The notes under the pieces are model-generated. The model did not search any database. It saw only the letters and a program-made list of their open reading frames with translations, and was not told the origin of the DNA. From assembly GCA_035553515.1 (NCBI GenBank), contig DATNDG010000057.1, forward strand, positions 1-64,000: 64,000 bases of DNA, written 5' to 3'. This stretch comes from DAHUYF01 sp035553515. Lineage in GTDB: Bacteria; Pseudomonadota; Alphaproteobacteria; ATCC43930; CGMCC-115725. The number at the start of each line of letters is the position of its first letter. Position 1 is the stretch's first letter. Of the stretch, positions 36,674 through 44,769 are shown piece by piece. The position numbers were made by a program, and so were the translations under genes.

Positions 36674-38602
36674 CTAGTTGACGCGGCCGCCGCGCAGCTT
36701 CTCGGCGAGATCGGGCCAGCGATAGGGCTTACCGATAAAGGCAAAGTCGGCGGTGAGCCCGTGCTCCGCCGAGAGGACGCTGCTGGCGTAGCCCGAGGAC
36801 AGGACGACGCGCAGCTCCGGCCGGAGCTTGCGCGCCTCGCGGGCGAGCTCGACGCCGTTCATGCCGCGCGGCATGACGATATCCGAGAAGAGCACGTCGA
36901 TCGGCAGGTTGCGCTTCAACAGCGTCAGCGCGTCGAGCGCGTCGCCGGCGGTGAGCACGTCGTAACCGAGGCCGCGCACCATCTCGACCGTCGATTGGAG
37001 CACGTCGGGATCGTCCTCGACGACGAGGACGATGCCCGCACGCTGCTTGCGCGGCTCGCGCAAGGCGGTGGTGCGCGCCGCCGGCAGCAGCAAGCGCACC
37101 GTCGTTCCCCGGCCGACGGCGCTGTCGATCGACATGTGGCCGCCCGACTGATTGACGAAGCCATAGACCTGGCTGAGGCCGAGGCCGGTGCCGCGCCCGG
37201 TCTCCTTGGTGGTAAAGAAGGGCTCGATGGCGCGCCTCAACACCTCGGGCGACATGCCGCAGCCGGTATCGTGCACGGTCACCGCCGCATAACTGCCGGG
37301 CGCGAGTCCCTCGATGGCGACGGGATCGCCGCTCGCCACCTCGACAGTCTCGGTGGCAACGCGCAACACCCCGCCCTCACCCATCGCATCGCGGGCATTC
37401 AGGACAAGGTTGAGCAGCGCGGCCTCGAACTGTGCCGCGTCGATGTTCACCGCGCGCACGACATTGCCGAGATGCAGCTCCAGATCGACCGCATCGCCGC
37501 AAGCGCGCCGCAGCACCGCCTGAAAACCGGCGATCAGCGGATTGAGTTCGACAAGCTCGGGCCGCAGCGGCTGACGCCGCGCGAAGGCGAGGAGCTGTCG
37601 CGTCAGCCGGGCGCCGCGCTCGGCCGCGCGCTGCGCGCCCTGCGCCAAGCGCTCGGTCCGCATCGCGTCGGAGGGGTCCTGCAGGATGAGATCGAGGTTG
37701 CTGATGACGACGGTGAGCAGATTGTTGAAGTCGTGCGCGACGCCGCCGGTAAGCTGGCCGATCGCCTCCATCTTCTGCGCCTGCGCCAGGGCCGCGCGGG
37801 TATTCTCCAGCGCCTCCTGTGCCGCGCGCTGCGCGCTGATGTCGCGCGTGACCTTGGCAAAGCCGATCAAGGTACCAGTCTCGTCGCGGATCGCGTCGAT
37901 CACGACGCTCGCCCAGAAGCGAGTGCCGTCCTTGCGCATGCGCCAGCCTTCCGCCTCGTATTTGCCCTCGCGCCGCGCTCTCGCCAGCGCCTGCTGCGGG
38001 ACCCCGCGCTGCCGGTCCTCATCGGTATAGAAACGCGAGAAGTGGTGCCCGACGATCTCCTCGGCGGCATAGCCCTTGATGCGCTGCGCGCCCGGGTTCC
38101 AGTTGGTGACGATGCCGTCCGGATCGAGCATGAAGATGGCGTAGTCGACCACCCCCTGGACCAGCAGGCGAAAGCGCCGCTCGCTTTCGCGCAGCGCTTC
38201 CTGAGACTCCATTCGATCGGTCATGTTGCGCGTGATCGTGACGAAGCCAGTGACGGCCCCACCCTCGTTGCGCACAGCCTCGATCACACGGCGTGCCCAA
38301 AAGCGCGAGCCGTCCTTGCGCACGCTCCAGCTCTCCGTCTCGAGCCGGCCATCGCGCCGCGCCGCCGCGAGCACCGATTGAGGCCGGGCGCTCGCCTGAT
38401 CTTCGGGCGTGAAGAAGATGGCGAAGTCGCGCCCGACAACGTCGGCCGGCGCGTAGCCCTGGAAGCGCTCGGCGCCGATGTTCCAGCTCGCGACCCGCCC
38501 TGTCGCATCGAGCAGCCATACCGCGTAGTCGGCGATCGCCGAAGACAGTAGTTGCAGCTGCTCGGCGTCGCCCGGCAACCCCTCGCTGGAATCGGCCGCC
38601 AA
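36674..38602 (-). CDS. hybrid histidine kinase, PAS-PAS-HisKA-HATPase-REC
   Basis: A 642-residue cytoplasmic sensor. Two PAS domains (about 12-130 and 140-258), each with PAC-like ends (ESWSVRKDGSRFW, EGWRMRKDGTRFW), a HisKA domain with the phosphorylated His290 in GGVAHDFNNLL, an ATPase domain (NLVLNARDAM, DTGCGMS, GTGLGLSQVYG) and a receiver domain at about 523-640 with Asp574 in FSDIVMPRG. No membrane span, so it should sense an internal cue such as redox, light or a metabolite. No response regulator gene is adjacent. A 16-base dyad lies upstream. Confidence 0.92.
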   Translation of the reverse strand: MAADSSEGLPGDAEQLQLLSSAIADYAVWLLDATGRVASWNIGAERFQGYAPADVVGRDFAIFFTPEDQASARPQSVLAAARRDGRLETESWSVRKDGSRFWARRVIEAVRNEGGAVTGFVTITRNMTDRMESQEALRESERRFRLLVQGVVDYAIFMLDPDGIVTNWNPGAQRIKGYAAEEIVGHHFSRFYTDEDRQRGVPQQALARARREGKYEAEGWRMRKDGTRFWASVVIDAIRDETGTLIGFAKVTRDISAQRAAQEALENTRAALAQAQKMEAIGQLTGGVAHDFNNLLTVVISNLDLILQDPSDAMRTERLAQGAQRAAERGARLTRQLLAFARRQPLRPELVELNPLIAGFQAVLRRACGDAVDLELHLGNVVRAVNIDAAQFEAALLNLVLNARDAMGEGGVLRVATETVEVASGDPVAIEGLAPGSYAAVTVHDTGCGMSPEVLRRAIEPFFTTKETGRGTGLGLSQVYGFVNQSGGHMSIDSAVGRGTTVRLLLPAARTTALREPRKQRAGIVLVVEDDPDVLQSTVEMVRGLGYDVLTAGDALDALTLLKRNLPIDVLFSDIVMPRGMNGVELAREARKLRPELRVVLSSGYASSVLSAEHGLTADFAFIGKPYRWPDLAEKLRGGRVN

Positions 38603-38670
38603 AACCCGCTCCTTCTCCCCCGACTTGCCGATAGCGGCAGCAAACTAACGCCCGGCGAGCCGCTTGCGCA

Positions 38671-38686
38671 CCCCCACGTAAGGGGG
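38671..38686. promoter_or_regulatory. G/C-flanked ACGTAA dyad upstream of hybrid kinase
   Basis: CCCCC, ACGTAA, GGGGG. The core is like the TACGTA-type boxes used by some FixJ/NarL regulators. It could equally be a leader hairpin of the kinase gene. Confidence 0.35.
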
Positions 38687-38798
38687 AGGCGTCAAGACGT
38701 CAATCGCCCGCGGCTACGCCGCGCGCGGCAAAGCTTCGGTCAGGTCAGGAGAGCCCGGGGACGGCTCGCCCAGGCGACCCGCCCGGGCCGGGGATGCG

Positions 38799-39044
38799 CT
38801 ACTTCCAGACGGGCTTGCCGAGATCGACCTGGGACGGGGTCGTCGCGGCGCCGATCGTCCCGCCCGCCGCCGCGCCGATTGCGGCGCCGGCCAGCGGCAC
38901 TCCGAGCAGCGCACCGCCGACCGCACCCGCCGCCGCGCCGATGCCCGCGCCGCTCACCGCCCGATCGCCGGTGGAGCTGCCGCACCCTGCGAGCAGGAGA
39001 GCGAGGGCTAGAGCGACCGCACCGTAGCCGAGACGAGAACGCAT
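38799..39044 (-). CDS. small glycine-zipper lipoprotein
   Basis: An 81-residue lipoprotein: signal peptide, lipobox LLAGC (Cys21), then a Gly/Ala-rich glycine-zipper segment (GAGIGAAAGAVGGALLG repeated) and a charged end. The ATG at 39044 sits 7 bases after GGAGG; 39050 would be too close. Such 17-kDa-antigen-like proteins lie in the outer membrane; the exact role is unknown. Confidence 0.78.
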   Translation of the reverse strand: MRSRLGYGAVALALALLLAGCGSSTGDRAVSGAGIGAAAGAVGGALLGVPLAGAAIGAAAGGTIGAATTPSQVDLGKPVWK

Positions 39045-39212
39045 CGTCATTCCTCCGAAAAGGGGATGTTGCGGTGCATTCTACTTCGACGCGGCGACGG
39101 CGCAAAGCACCGGTATCAGCGATTTCCCGCGCCTGGATCGATTCGACGCGCCCAGATACGGGCGGTCGCGAAAGAAGGGGGAACCGGTGCCTTGCGGCGC
39201 CGAAGCCGCAGC

Positions 39213-40175
39213 TCAGCGATAGAGGGGCTGGTTCTCGAGACCCTTGTAGAGCGCCGCGACGTATTCGCCGTAGCCATTGAACAGCAAGGTCGGGCGGCGC
39301 CCGTCCGTGCCGAGCACGCGCTCGGTCGCCTGGCTCCAGCGCGGATGCGGCACGGCGGGATTGACGTTCGCCCAGAAGCCGTACTCGTCACCCTGCAGCT
39401 CCTGCCAGAAGCCAATCGGCTGCTTATCGGTGAAGGTGAACTTGACGATCGACTTGATCGATTTGAAGCCGTATTTCCACGGCAGCACGAGACGCAGCGG
39501 CGCGCCGTCCTGGCGCGGCATCGGCTTGGCGTACATGCCCGTGGCGAGAAAGGCGAGCTCGTTCGTCGCCTCGGCCATCGTCATTCCCTCGACATAGGGC
39601 CAGGGGTACCAGAACTGCTTCTGGCCCGGCGCGACCTTGGGATCGCGGAAGGTCTCCATGCGGACGAACTTCGCCGAGGCGAGCGGCTGCGCCATATCGA
39701 CCAGCGCCTTCATCGGGAAGCCGGTCCAGGGCACCGCAATCGACCATGCTTCGACGCAGCGATGGCGATAGAGCCGCTCCTCGAGCGTGACGCGCTTCAG
39801 GAGATCGTCGATGCCGAGCTTCATCGGCTTCTCGACCATCCCGTCGATGGTCACCGTCCAAGGCCGGATCGGCAGCTGCTGCGCATCCTCGGCGATGGTC
39901 TTCTGCGAGCCGAATTCGTAGAAGTTGTTATAGGTGGTGACGAGCTTCTCTGGGGTGATCGGCCGATCGAGCGTGTAGCTCGGATTGCGCTTCGCCGGAT
40001 AAAGCCCGGCCGAAGGGTCGGCCTCGGGCGCGGCGAGCGCCGCCTCGACCGGCGCAGCGGCCAGCATCGCGCCGAAGCCCATCGCCTGAAGAATGCGGCG
40101 CCGGTCGTGAAAGACCGCTTCCGGGGTGGCTTCGCTCTCCACGAGCTCCCAGCCGCGCTTCTGCCTGATGAGCAT
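39213..40175 (-). CDS. msrP: MsrP-type molybdoenzyme, methionine sulfoxide reductase
   Basis: A 320-residue protein of the MsrP (YedY) family, which repairs oxidised methionines in periplasmic proteins using a molybdopterin cofactor. The Mo-ligating Cys is C140 in RHRCVEAWS. A twin-arginine-like signal (DRRRILQAMGFGAMLAA) is at residues 24-40. The start is ATG 40175. The usual membrane partner MsrQ (heme protein) is not next to it. It would need the cofactor genes near 51-54.5 kb. Confidence 0.9.
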   Translation of the reverse strand: MLIRQKRGWELVESEATPEAVFHDRRRILQAMGFGAMLAAAPVEAALAAPEADPSAGLYPAKRNPSYTLDRPITPEKLVTTYNNFYEFGSQKTIAEDAQQLPIRPWTVTIDGMVEKPMKLGIDDLLKRVTLEERLYRHRCVEAWSIAVPWTGFPMKALVDMAQPLASAKFVRMETFRDPKVAPGQKQFWYPWPYVEGMTMAEATNELAFLATGMYAKPMPRQDGAPLRLVLPWKYGFKSIKSIVKFTFTDKQPIGFWQELQGDEYGFWANVNPAVPHPRWSQATERVLGTDGRRPTLLFNGYGEYVAALYKGLENQPLYR

Positions 40176-40294
40176 ACCCTCTCTCCTCGCCTCCGCGCCT
40201 GCCCCTTGCCTCGCCAGATAGCGTCCTGCCGCGCTCACGGCAAATCACGCTCGCGCGAGCGCGCCTCGCCGCCACACGCTCCGCCCGAAGATGG

Positions 40295-42325
40295 TTACTG
40301 CGCCGCCTGCTCGCCGCGGCCGGCCATCGCCCGCTCGGCGAGCTTGCCGGTGAGTTCCTGCAGGTGATCGAAGCGATCGCTGTAAGTGCCGACCCCCAAC
40401 GTCACCGAGCGCAGCTCGATGATGAGGTCATGCAGCTCCGCCTGCGGCAGCAGCGCCGTCACCGCGTCCCAGCCCTCCCAGCCGGGCTTGGCATCGAAGC
40501 CCAGGATCTGGCCGCGCCGCCCGGAGATCACGCGCTGCACCTTCGAGGTGAAGGCGTTGGGCACCGAGATCTCGACGTGATGAATGGGCTCAAGCAGCAC
40601 GGGATCGCATTTGGCCATGGCCTCGGTCATCGCCACACGCGCGCAGGTCTTGAATGCCTGGTCCGAGCTGTCGACCGCGTGGAACTGGCCGGTGACCAAC
40701 GTCACCGACACGTCGACCACGGGGCATCCCAGCGGCCCATGGCGCAGGTATTCCATCACGCCTTCCTCGACGGCCGGGATGTAGTTGCGCGGGATGGCGC
40801 CGCCGACCACGGCATCGGTGAAGACATGGCCGGTGCCGCGCGGCAGCGGCTTCACCTCGATCTGGATGTCGGCGAACTGGCCATGGCCACCCGACTGGCG
40901 CTTGAAGCGCGCATGCTGCGCGGTACTCCGGCGGATCGTCTCGTTGTAGGGTACCTGCGGCTTCCGCGCAGTCACCGGCAGGCTGTACTTCTGGCGCAAT
41001 CGGTCGATGGCGATCTGCAGGTGGATGTCGCCCTGGCCCCACAGCACCATCTCCTGCAGCTCGGCGTTCTGCTGGAGATGCAGCGTCGGGTCCTCCTCGA
41101 TCAGCTTCGCGATCGCGGCGGTAAGCTTGACGTCGTCGCTGCGCTTCTCGGCGGCGAGCGCCAGGCCATAGACCGGCTCGGGCAGCGGCGGCTTCGCCAG
41201 TTGCGGCGCCGTGCCGGTGGACAGCACTGCGCCGGTGCCGATTCCGTCGAGCCGTCCCAGCGCCACTACGTCGCCCAGCTGCGCCGATGGCAGCTTCTCC
41301 TGATGCGATCCGGTGAGGCGCAGCACGCCGGCGACCCGCACGCCACCCAAGGTCATGCCGTCGGTCACCTGACCGCTCCAGATGCGCGCCAGCGAGAGCT
41401 TGCCGGAGTGCGGCGCGTGATAGGTCTTGATCACCTGTGCCACCGTCTCCTTGCCGCCGGCCGGCAGGCCCAGCCGCTCCGCGGTCTGCGCTGCGGCGGG
41501 GGTCTCATGCCGCAGCGCTTTCCAGAGGCGCCGAACGCCGTGATCGAAGAGCGCGGAGCCGAGGAACACCGGCACGATCCGATCGGTGCTCAGATTCCGC
41601 GCCAGATGACCATAGATCTCCGCCTTCGAGGGCTGCACGTCCTCGAGCAGCTGCTCCAGCAGCTTGTCGTCGAAATCGGCGAGCTTCTCGACGAGCCCGG
41701 CCCGCGTGACCTTCTCTTCCTCGAGCAGGTCGTCGGGCAGCTTGATCAGGTCGGAAGCCTCGCCGGGCTTGTATTTGTAGGTGCGCTCGCTGACCAGATC
41801 GACATAGCCGATCGCCTTCCCCTCGGGATCCGGCAGCGGCACCTGACGCAGCACCAGCGGCCGCTGCGAGACCGATTGCAGCGCCCCCAGCACTTCGCTC
41901 ACCCGCGCATTGGCGCTGTCCATCTTGTTGATGAACACCATGTGCGGAATCGAGTGGTCGTCCAGAAATTTGAAGAGCGGGCTCAAGGTGAGGACCCGCT
42001 CGGTTTCCGGCTCGCAGACCACGACCGCCACATCGGCGGCCATAAGGGCGCTTTGCGCCTCCCAGGCCAGTTCGACCGAGCCCGGGCAATCGAGGATGGT
42101 CCAGGGATCGCCGAGGCAGGAAGCGGCGGCGACATTGAGCTCGGTGGTCATCTGCCGCCCCCGCGCCTCGGCGCTATGATCGCCGACGGTGTTGCCGTCC
42201 TTCACCGTGCCGCGCCGATGCGTCGAGCCGCTCGCAAAGAGCAGGGCTTCCAGCAGCGTCGTCTTGCCGGAGAGATACGGCCCGACCAGGGCGGCGCAGC
42301 GGGCTCCAGCGGATCTGTCGGTCAT
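40295..42325 (-). CDS. EF-G-like translation GTPase (divergent paralogue)
   Basis: A 676-residue member of the EF-G family with the full domain order: GTPase, domain II, III, IV (about 470-590) and V. GTPase motifs are P-loop GPYLSGKT (15-22), DCPGS (79-83) and NKMD (133-136). The canonical EF-G switch II DTPGH is changed, and the catalytic His position is Ser83, so GTP hydrolysis is probably slow or differently controlled (inference). Canonical fusA is about 690-700 residues next to rpsG/tuf; those are absent here, so this is a second, specialised paralogue. Function unknown. Confidence 0.85.
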   Translation of the reverse strand: MTDRSAGARCAALVGPYLSGKTTLLEALLFASGSTHRRGTVKDGNTVGDHSAEARGRQMTTELNVAAASCLGDPWTILDCPGSVELAWEAQSALMAADVAVVVCEPETERVLTLSPLFKFLDDHSIPHMVFINKMDSANARVSEVLGALQSVSQRPLVLRQVPLPDPEGKAIGYVDLVSERTYKYKPGEASDLIKLPDDLLEEEKVTRAGLVEKLADFDDKLLEQLLEDVQPSKAEIYGHLARNLSTDRIVPVFLGSALFDHGVRRLWKALRHETPAAAQTAERLGLPAGGKETVAQVIKTYHAPHSGKLSLARIWSGQVTDGMTLGGVRVAGVLRLTGSHQEKLPSAQLGDVVALGRLDGIGTGAVLSTGTAPQLAKPPLPEPVYGLALAAEKRSDDVKLTAAIAKLIEEDPTLHLQQNAELQEMVLWGQGDIHLQIAIDRLRQKYSLPVTARKPQVPYNETIRRSTAQHARFKRQSGGHGQFADIQIEVKPLPRGTGHVFTDAVVGGAIPRNYIPAVEEGVMEYLRHGPLGCPVVDVSVTLVTGQFHAVDSSDQAFKTCARVAMTEAMAKCDPVLLEPIHHVEISVPNAFTSKVQRVISGRRGQILGFDAKPGWEGWDAVTALLPQAELHDLIIELRSVTLGVGTYSDRFDHLQELTGKLAERAMAGRGEQAAQ

Positions 42326-42548
42326 GCACGCCTCCTTCCCGTTCGCGACGGGCGTCTGGCCTGGCGTGCGAGAGACCGCCACGCGCTGGCGACGCCTCTT
42401 CTCAAGGAAGAATGGTCGCGCGCCGATCATCGCGGCGCAACGGGAATCTCGATCGCAGCGCCGGCCCCACACATTTGCGTGCAACGGAGAAAGGAAGGGG
42501 CCCTGCCGCCCTATATCTTGGGGAGTGCACCGCCGAACGAGAGAAAGC

Positions 42549-42806
42549 ATGAGGCTCCGCCACAACGGCCTGATCGCCCTGGGAACCGCCCTCCTCGCCG
42601 GCTGCGTCTATTATGCGCCGGCACCGCCGGTTACCTACGCCTATGTCCCCTGCGGCCGCGGCGCGTCGCCGCCACCCCCGCCACCCGGAGCGGTACCGCC
42701 AGCGGCGGCACAGAGCGGCGAGCAATGCGTCGTGCCGGTGCAGGGCTATTACCCTCATCCGGCCTATCCATACCCGAACGGGTGGCCGGGCTATGCGCCG
42801 TTTTGA
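42549..42806 (+). CDS. small proline/tyrosine-rich lipoprotein
   Basis: An 85-residue lipoprotein with signal MRLRHNGLIALGTALLAGC and lipidated Cys19, then a Pro-, Tyr- and Gly-rich mature part with two further cysteines (C35 and C60). Likely outer-membrane or periplasmic. Not recognised. The tail sits 25 bases before a hairpin shared with the convergent GNAT gene. Confidence 0.6.
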   Translation: MRLRHNGLIALGTALLAGCVYYAPAPPVTYAYVPCGRGASPPPPPPGAVPPAAAQSGEQCVVPVQGYYPHPAYPYPNGWPGYAPF

Positions 42807-42830
42807 GTAAGGCATGAACTGCTGGCGCCT

Positions 42831-42850
42831 CTCTCCCGCTTGCGGGAGAG
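42831..42850. terminator. bidirectional hairpin between convergent genes
   Basis: CTCTCCCGC, TT, GCGGGAGAG: a 9-base perfect stem between the lipoprotein and GNAT genes. It has no T-run on either side and is a REP-like stem, so terminator function is uncertain. Confidence 0.4.
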
Positions 42851-42867
42851 GAGCGTCGCCTCGTTCG

Positions 42868-43320
42868 CTAGGACTTCGTGTCGAGCCGCTTTTCGAAGTA
42901 GACGCGGTCGAAGCCATCCTCGCGGCGCGCGTCGGTCTGGCGATATCCCAGCGCCGGATAGAAGCTGAGCGCTTCCGCCATCTTGGCATTGGTGTAGAGC
43001 CGAACGGCCGGAAGTCCGAGCCGCCGCGCTTCCACCTCGGCAAAGCGCATTAGCGCGCAGCCGATGCCGCGGCGCTGCGCACCAGAGGCCACCGCGACGA
43101 TATCGACGAAGAGATGGTCGGGCGCGGCGCGGAGCACGATGAGCCCGAGCCGCTCGCCGGCCTCCTCCAGCAGATGGACCTCGCCTGCAGCGATCATTGC
43201 CGCGTGATCGGCGGTCACCGGCGCCGGCGCGCGCCCCATGCGCGCGATATAGGGACGGAAGGAAGCGGCGATGGTATCGGCGACCCAGCCGAGCTCGTCG
43301 GGTCGGGCGACCCGGGTCAC
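42868..43320 (-). CDS. GNAT-family N-acetyltransferase
   Basis: A 150-residue acetyltransferase starting at GTG 43320, two bases after the aspartate aminotransferase stop, so the genes are probably cotranslated. The acetyl-CoA loop is seen as SGAQRRGIGCALMR (a variant of R/QxxGxG/A) and the C-terminal beta strand in ALGYRQT and YFEKRL. Substrate unknown; a small amine or amino acid is most likely for this size class. Confidence 0.85.
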   Translation of the reverse strand: MTRVARPDELGWVADTIAASFRPYIARMGRAPAPVTADHAAMIAAGEVHLLEEAGERLGLIVLRAAPDHLFVDIVAVASGAQRRGIGCALMRFAEVEARRLGLPAVRLYTNAKMAEALSFYPALGYRQTDARREDGFDRVYFEKRLDTKS

Positions 43321-43321
43321 C

Positions 43322-44524
43322 TCAGGCGAGCGCTGCGCACGCGCGCTCGATCCGCGTGCACGCGTCGCGCAGCGCCTCGGTCGAGGTGGCGTAGGAGATG
43401 CGGAAATGCGGCGAGAGGCCGAACGCCTCGCCCTGCACCACCGCCACGCCCTCGGCTTCCAGCAGGTACTGGACAAAGCCGGTGTCGTTCTCGATCACCT
43501 TGCCCTTGGGCGTGCGCTTGCCGAGCGTGCCGGCACAGGAAGGATAGACGTAGAATGCGCCCTCCGGCCGCGGGCAATGAATCCCCTTGGCGCGGTTGAG
43601 CATCTGCACCACCGAGTCGCGGCGCTCCCTGAAGCTCTGATTGTGCCTCGGAATGAAGTCCTTCGGACCGTTGAGCGCCTCGACCGACGCGGCCTGGCTG
43701 ATCGAGCTGGGATTCGAGGTCGATTGCGACTGCAAGGTCGTCATCGCCTTGATCAGCTCGGTCGGGCCGCCGCCGAAACCGATGCGCCAGCCGGTCATGC
43801 AATAGGCCTTGGAGACACCGTTCAAGGTCAGCGTCCGCGGATAGAGCTTGGGCTCGATCTGCGCGATGGTGGTGAATTTGAACCCGTCATAGACGAGGTG
43901 CTCGTACATATCGTCAGCGAGCACCCAGACATCGGGATGGCGCAGCAGCACATCGGCAAGCCCGCGCAGCTCCTCGGCGGTATAGGCGGCGCCGGTCGGA
44001 TTCGAGGGCGAATTGAGGATGAGCCACTTCGTCTTCCGTGTGATCGCCTGCTCGAGATCCTCGGCGCGCAGCTTGAAGCCGTTGTTCTGCGGGCAGGGCA
44101 CGGCCACCGGGGTCCCCTCGGCCAGCAGCACGATATCGGGATAGGAGACCCAATAGGGCGCCGGGATGATGACCTCGTCGCCGGGATTAACGGTGGCGAG
44201 CAGCGCGTTGAACAGCACCTGCTTGCCGCCGGTGCCGACAATGATCTGGCTGGCCGCGTAGTCGAGGGTGTTCTCGCGCTTGAACTTCGCGGCGATCGCC
44301 TTCTTGAGCTCGGGCGTGCCGTCGACGGCGGTGTAGCGCGTCTGGCCGCTCTCGATGGCGCGGTTTGCCGCGGCGCGGATGTTCTCCGGCGTGTCGAAAT
44401 CGGGCTCGCCGGCCGAGAGGCTGATGATGTCGCGCCCGGCGGCCTTCAATTCCAGCGCCAGTTTGGTCATGGCGAGCGTCGCGGACGGCTTGATGCGCGA
44501 CAGACGGTCGGCGAGGAAAGACAT
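43322..44524 (-). CDS. aatA: aspartate/aromatic aminotransferase, class I
   Basis: A 400-residue PLP enzyme. The catalytic Lys is in NGVSKAYCMTGWRIGFGGG, and substrate/PLP motifs are NSPSNPTGAAY and YEHLVYDG. Conserved in alphaproteobacteria as the main aspartate aminotransferase; some members also use prephenate. Exact specificity is not proven by sequence. It is the first gene of the pair with the GNAT protein and is divergent from uvrB. Confidence 0.92.
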   Translation of the reverse strand: MSFLADRLSRIKPSATLAMTKLALELKAAGRDIISLSAGEPDFDTPENIRAAANRAIESGQTRYTAVDGTPELKKAIAAKFKRENTLDYAASQIIVGTGGKQVLFNALLATVNPGDEVIIPAPYWVSYPDIVLLAEGTPVAVPCPQNNGFKLRAEDLEQAITRKTKWLILNSPSNPTGAAYTAEELRGLADVLLRHPDVWVLADDMYEHLVYDGFKFTTIAQIEPKLYPRTLTLNGVSKAYCMTGWRIGFGGGPTELIKAMTTLQSQSTSNPSSISQAASVEALNGPKDFIPRHNQSFRERRDSVVQMLNRAKGIHCPRPEGAFYVYPSCAGTLGKRTPKGKVIENDTGFVQYLLEAEGVAVVQGEAFGLSPHFRISYATSTEALRDACTRIERACAALA

Positions 44525-44769
44525 GGCATGCTACCGGTCGAGGGTGATTAAGCGCGGTAAACTACTGCCGCAGCGCAGCATCCGCAACCGCCGAGCACGC
44601 GATTCCGCGGTGTTTTGCGGCATGGCTGGAGCGCGCCGGGAAGGCCGGGGAGAGGGCGCAACAAAGCATCCGGCGGCGGCCTCGCCGCCACAGTTCCTTG
44701 CGCAGCGAGGCCGCCTCTGGGCTGTGCCGGCCGCTGGTGTCGCGGCCGCGCGCGCCTTATCTTAGCCCT

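Noticed and set aside
44525..44769. LexA (GTTC-N7-GTTC) box before uvrB
   Set aside because: No such direct repeat was found in the leader.
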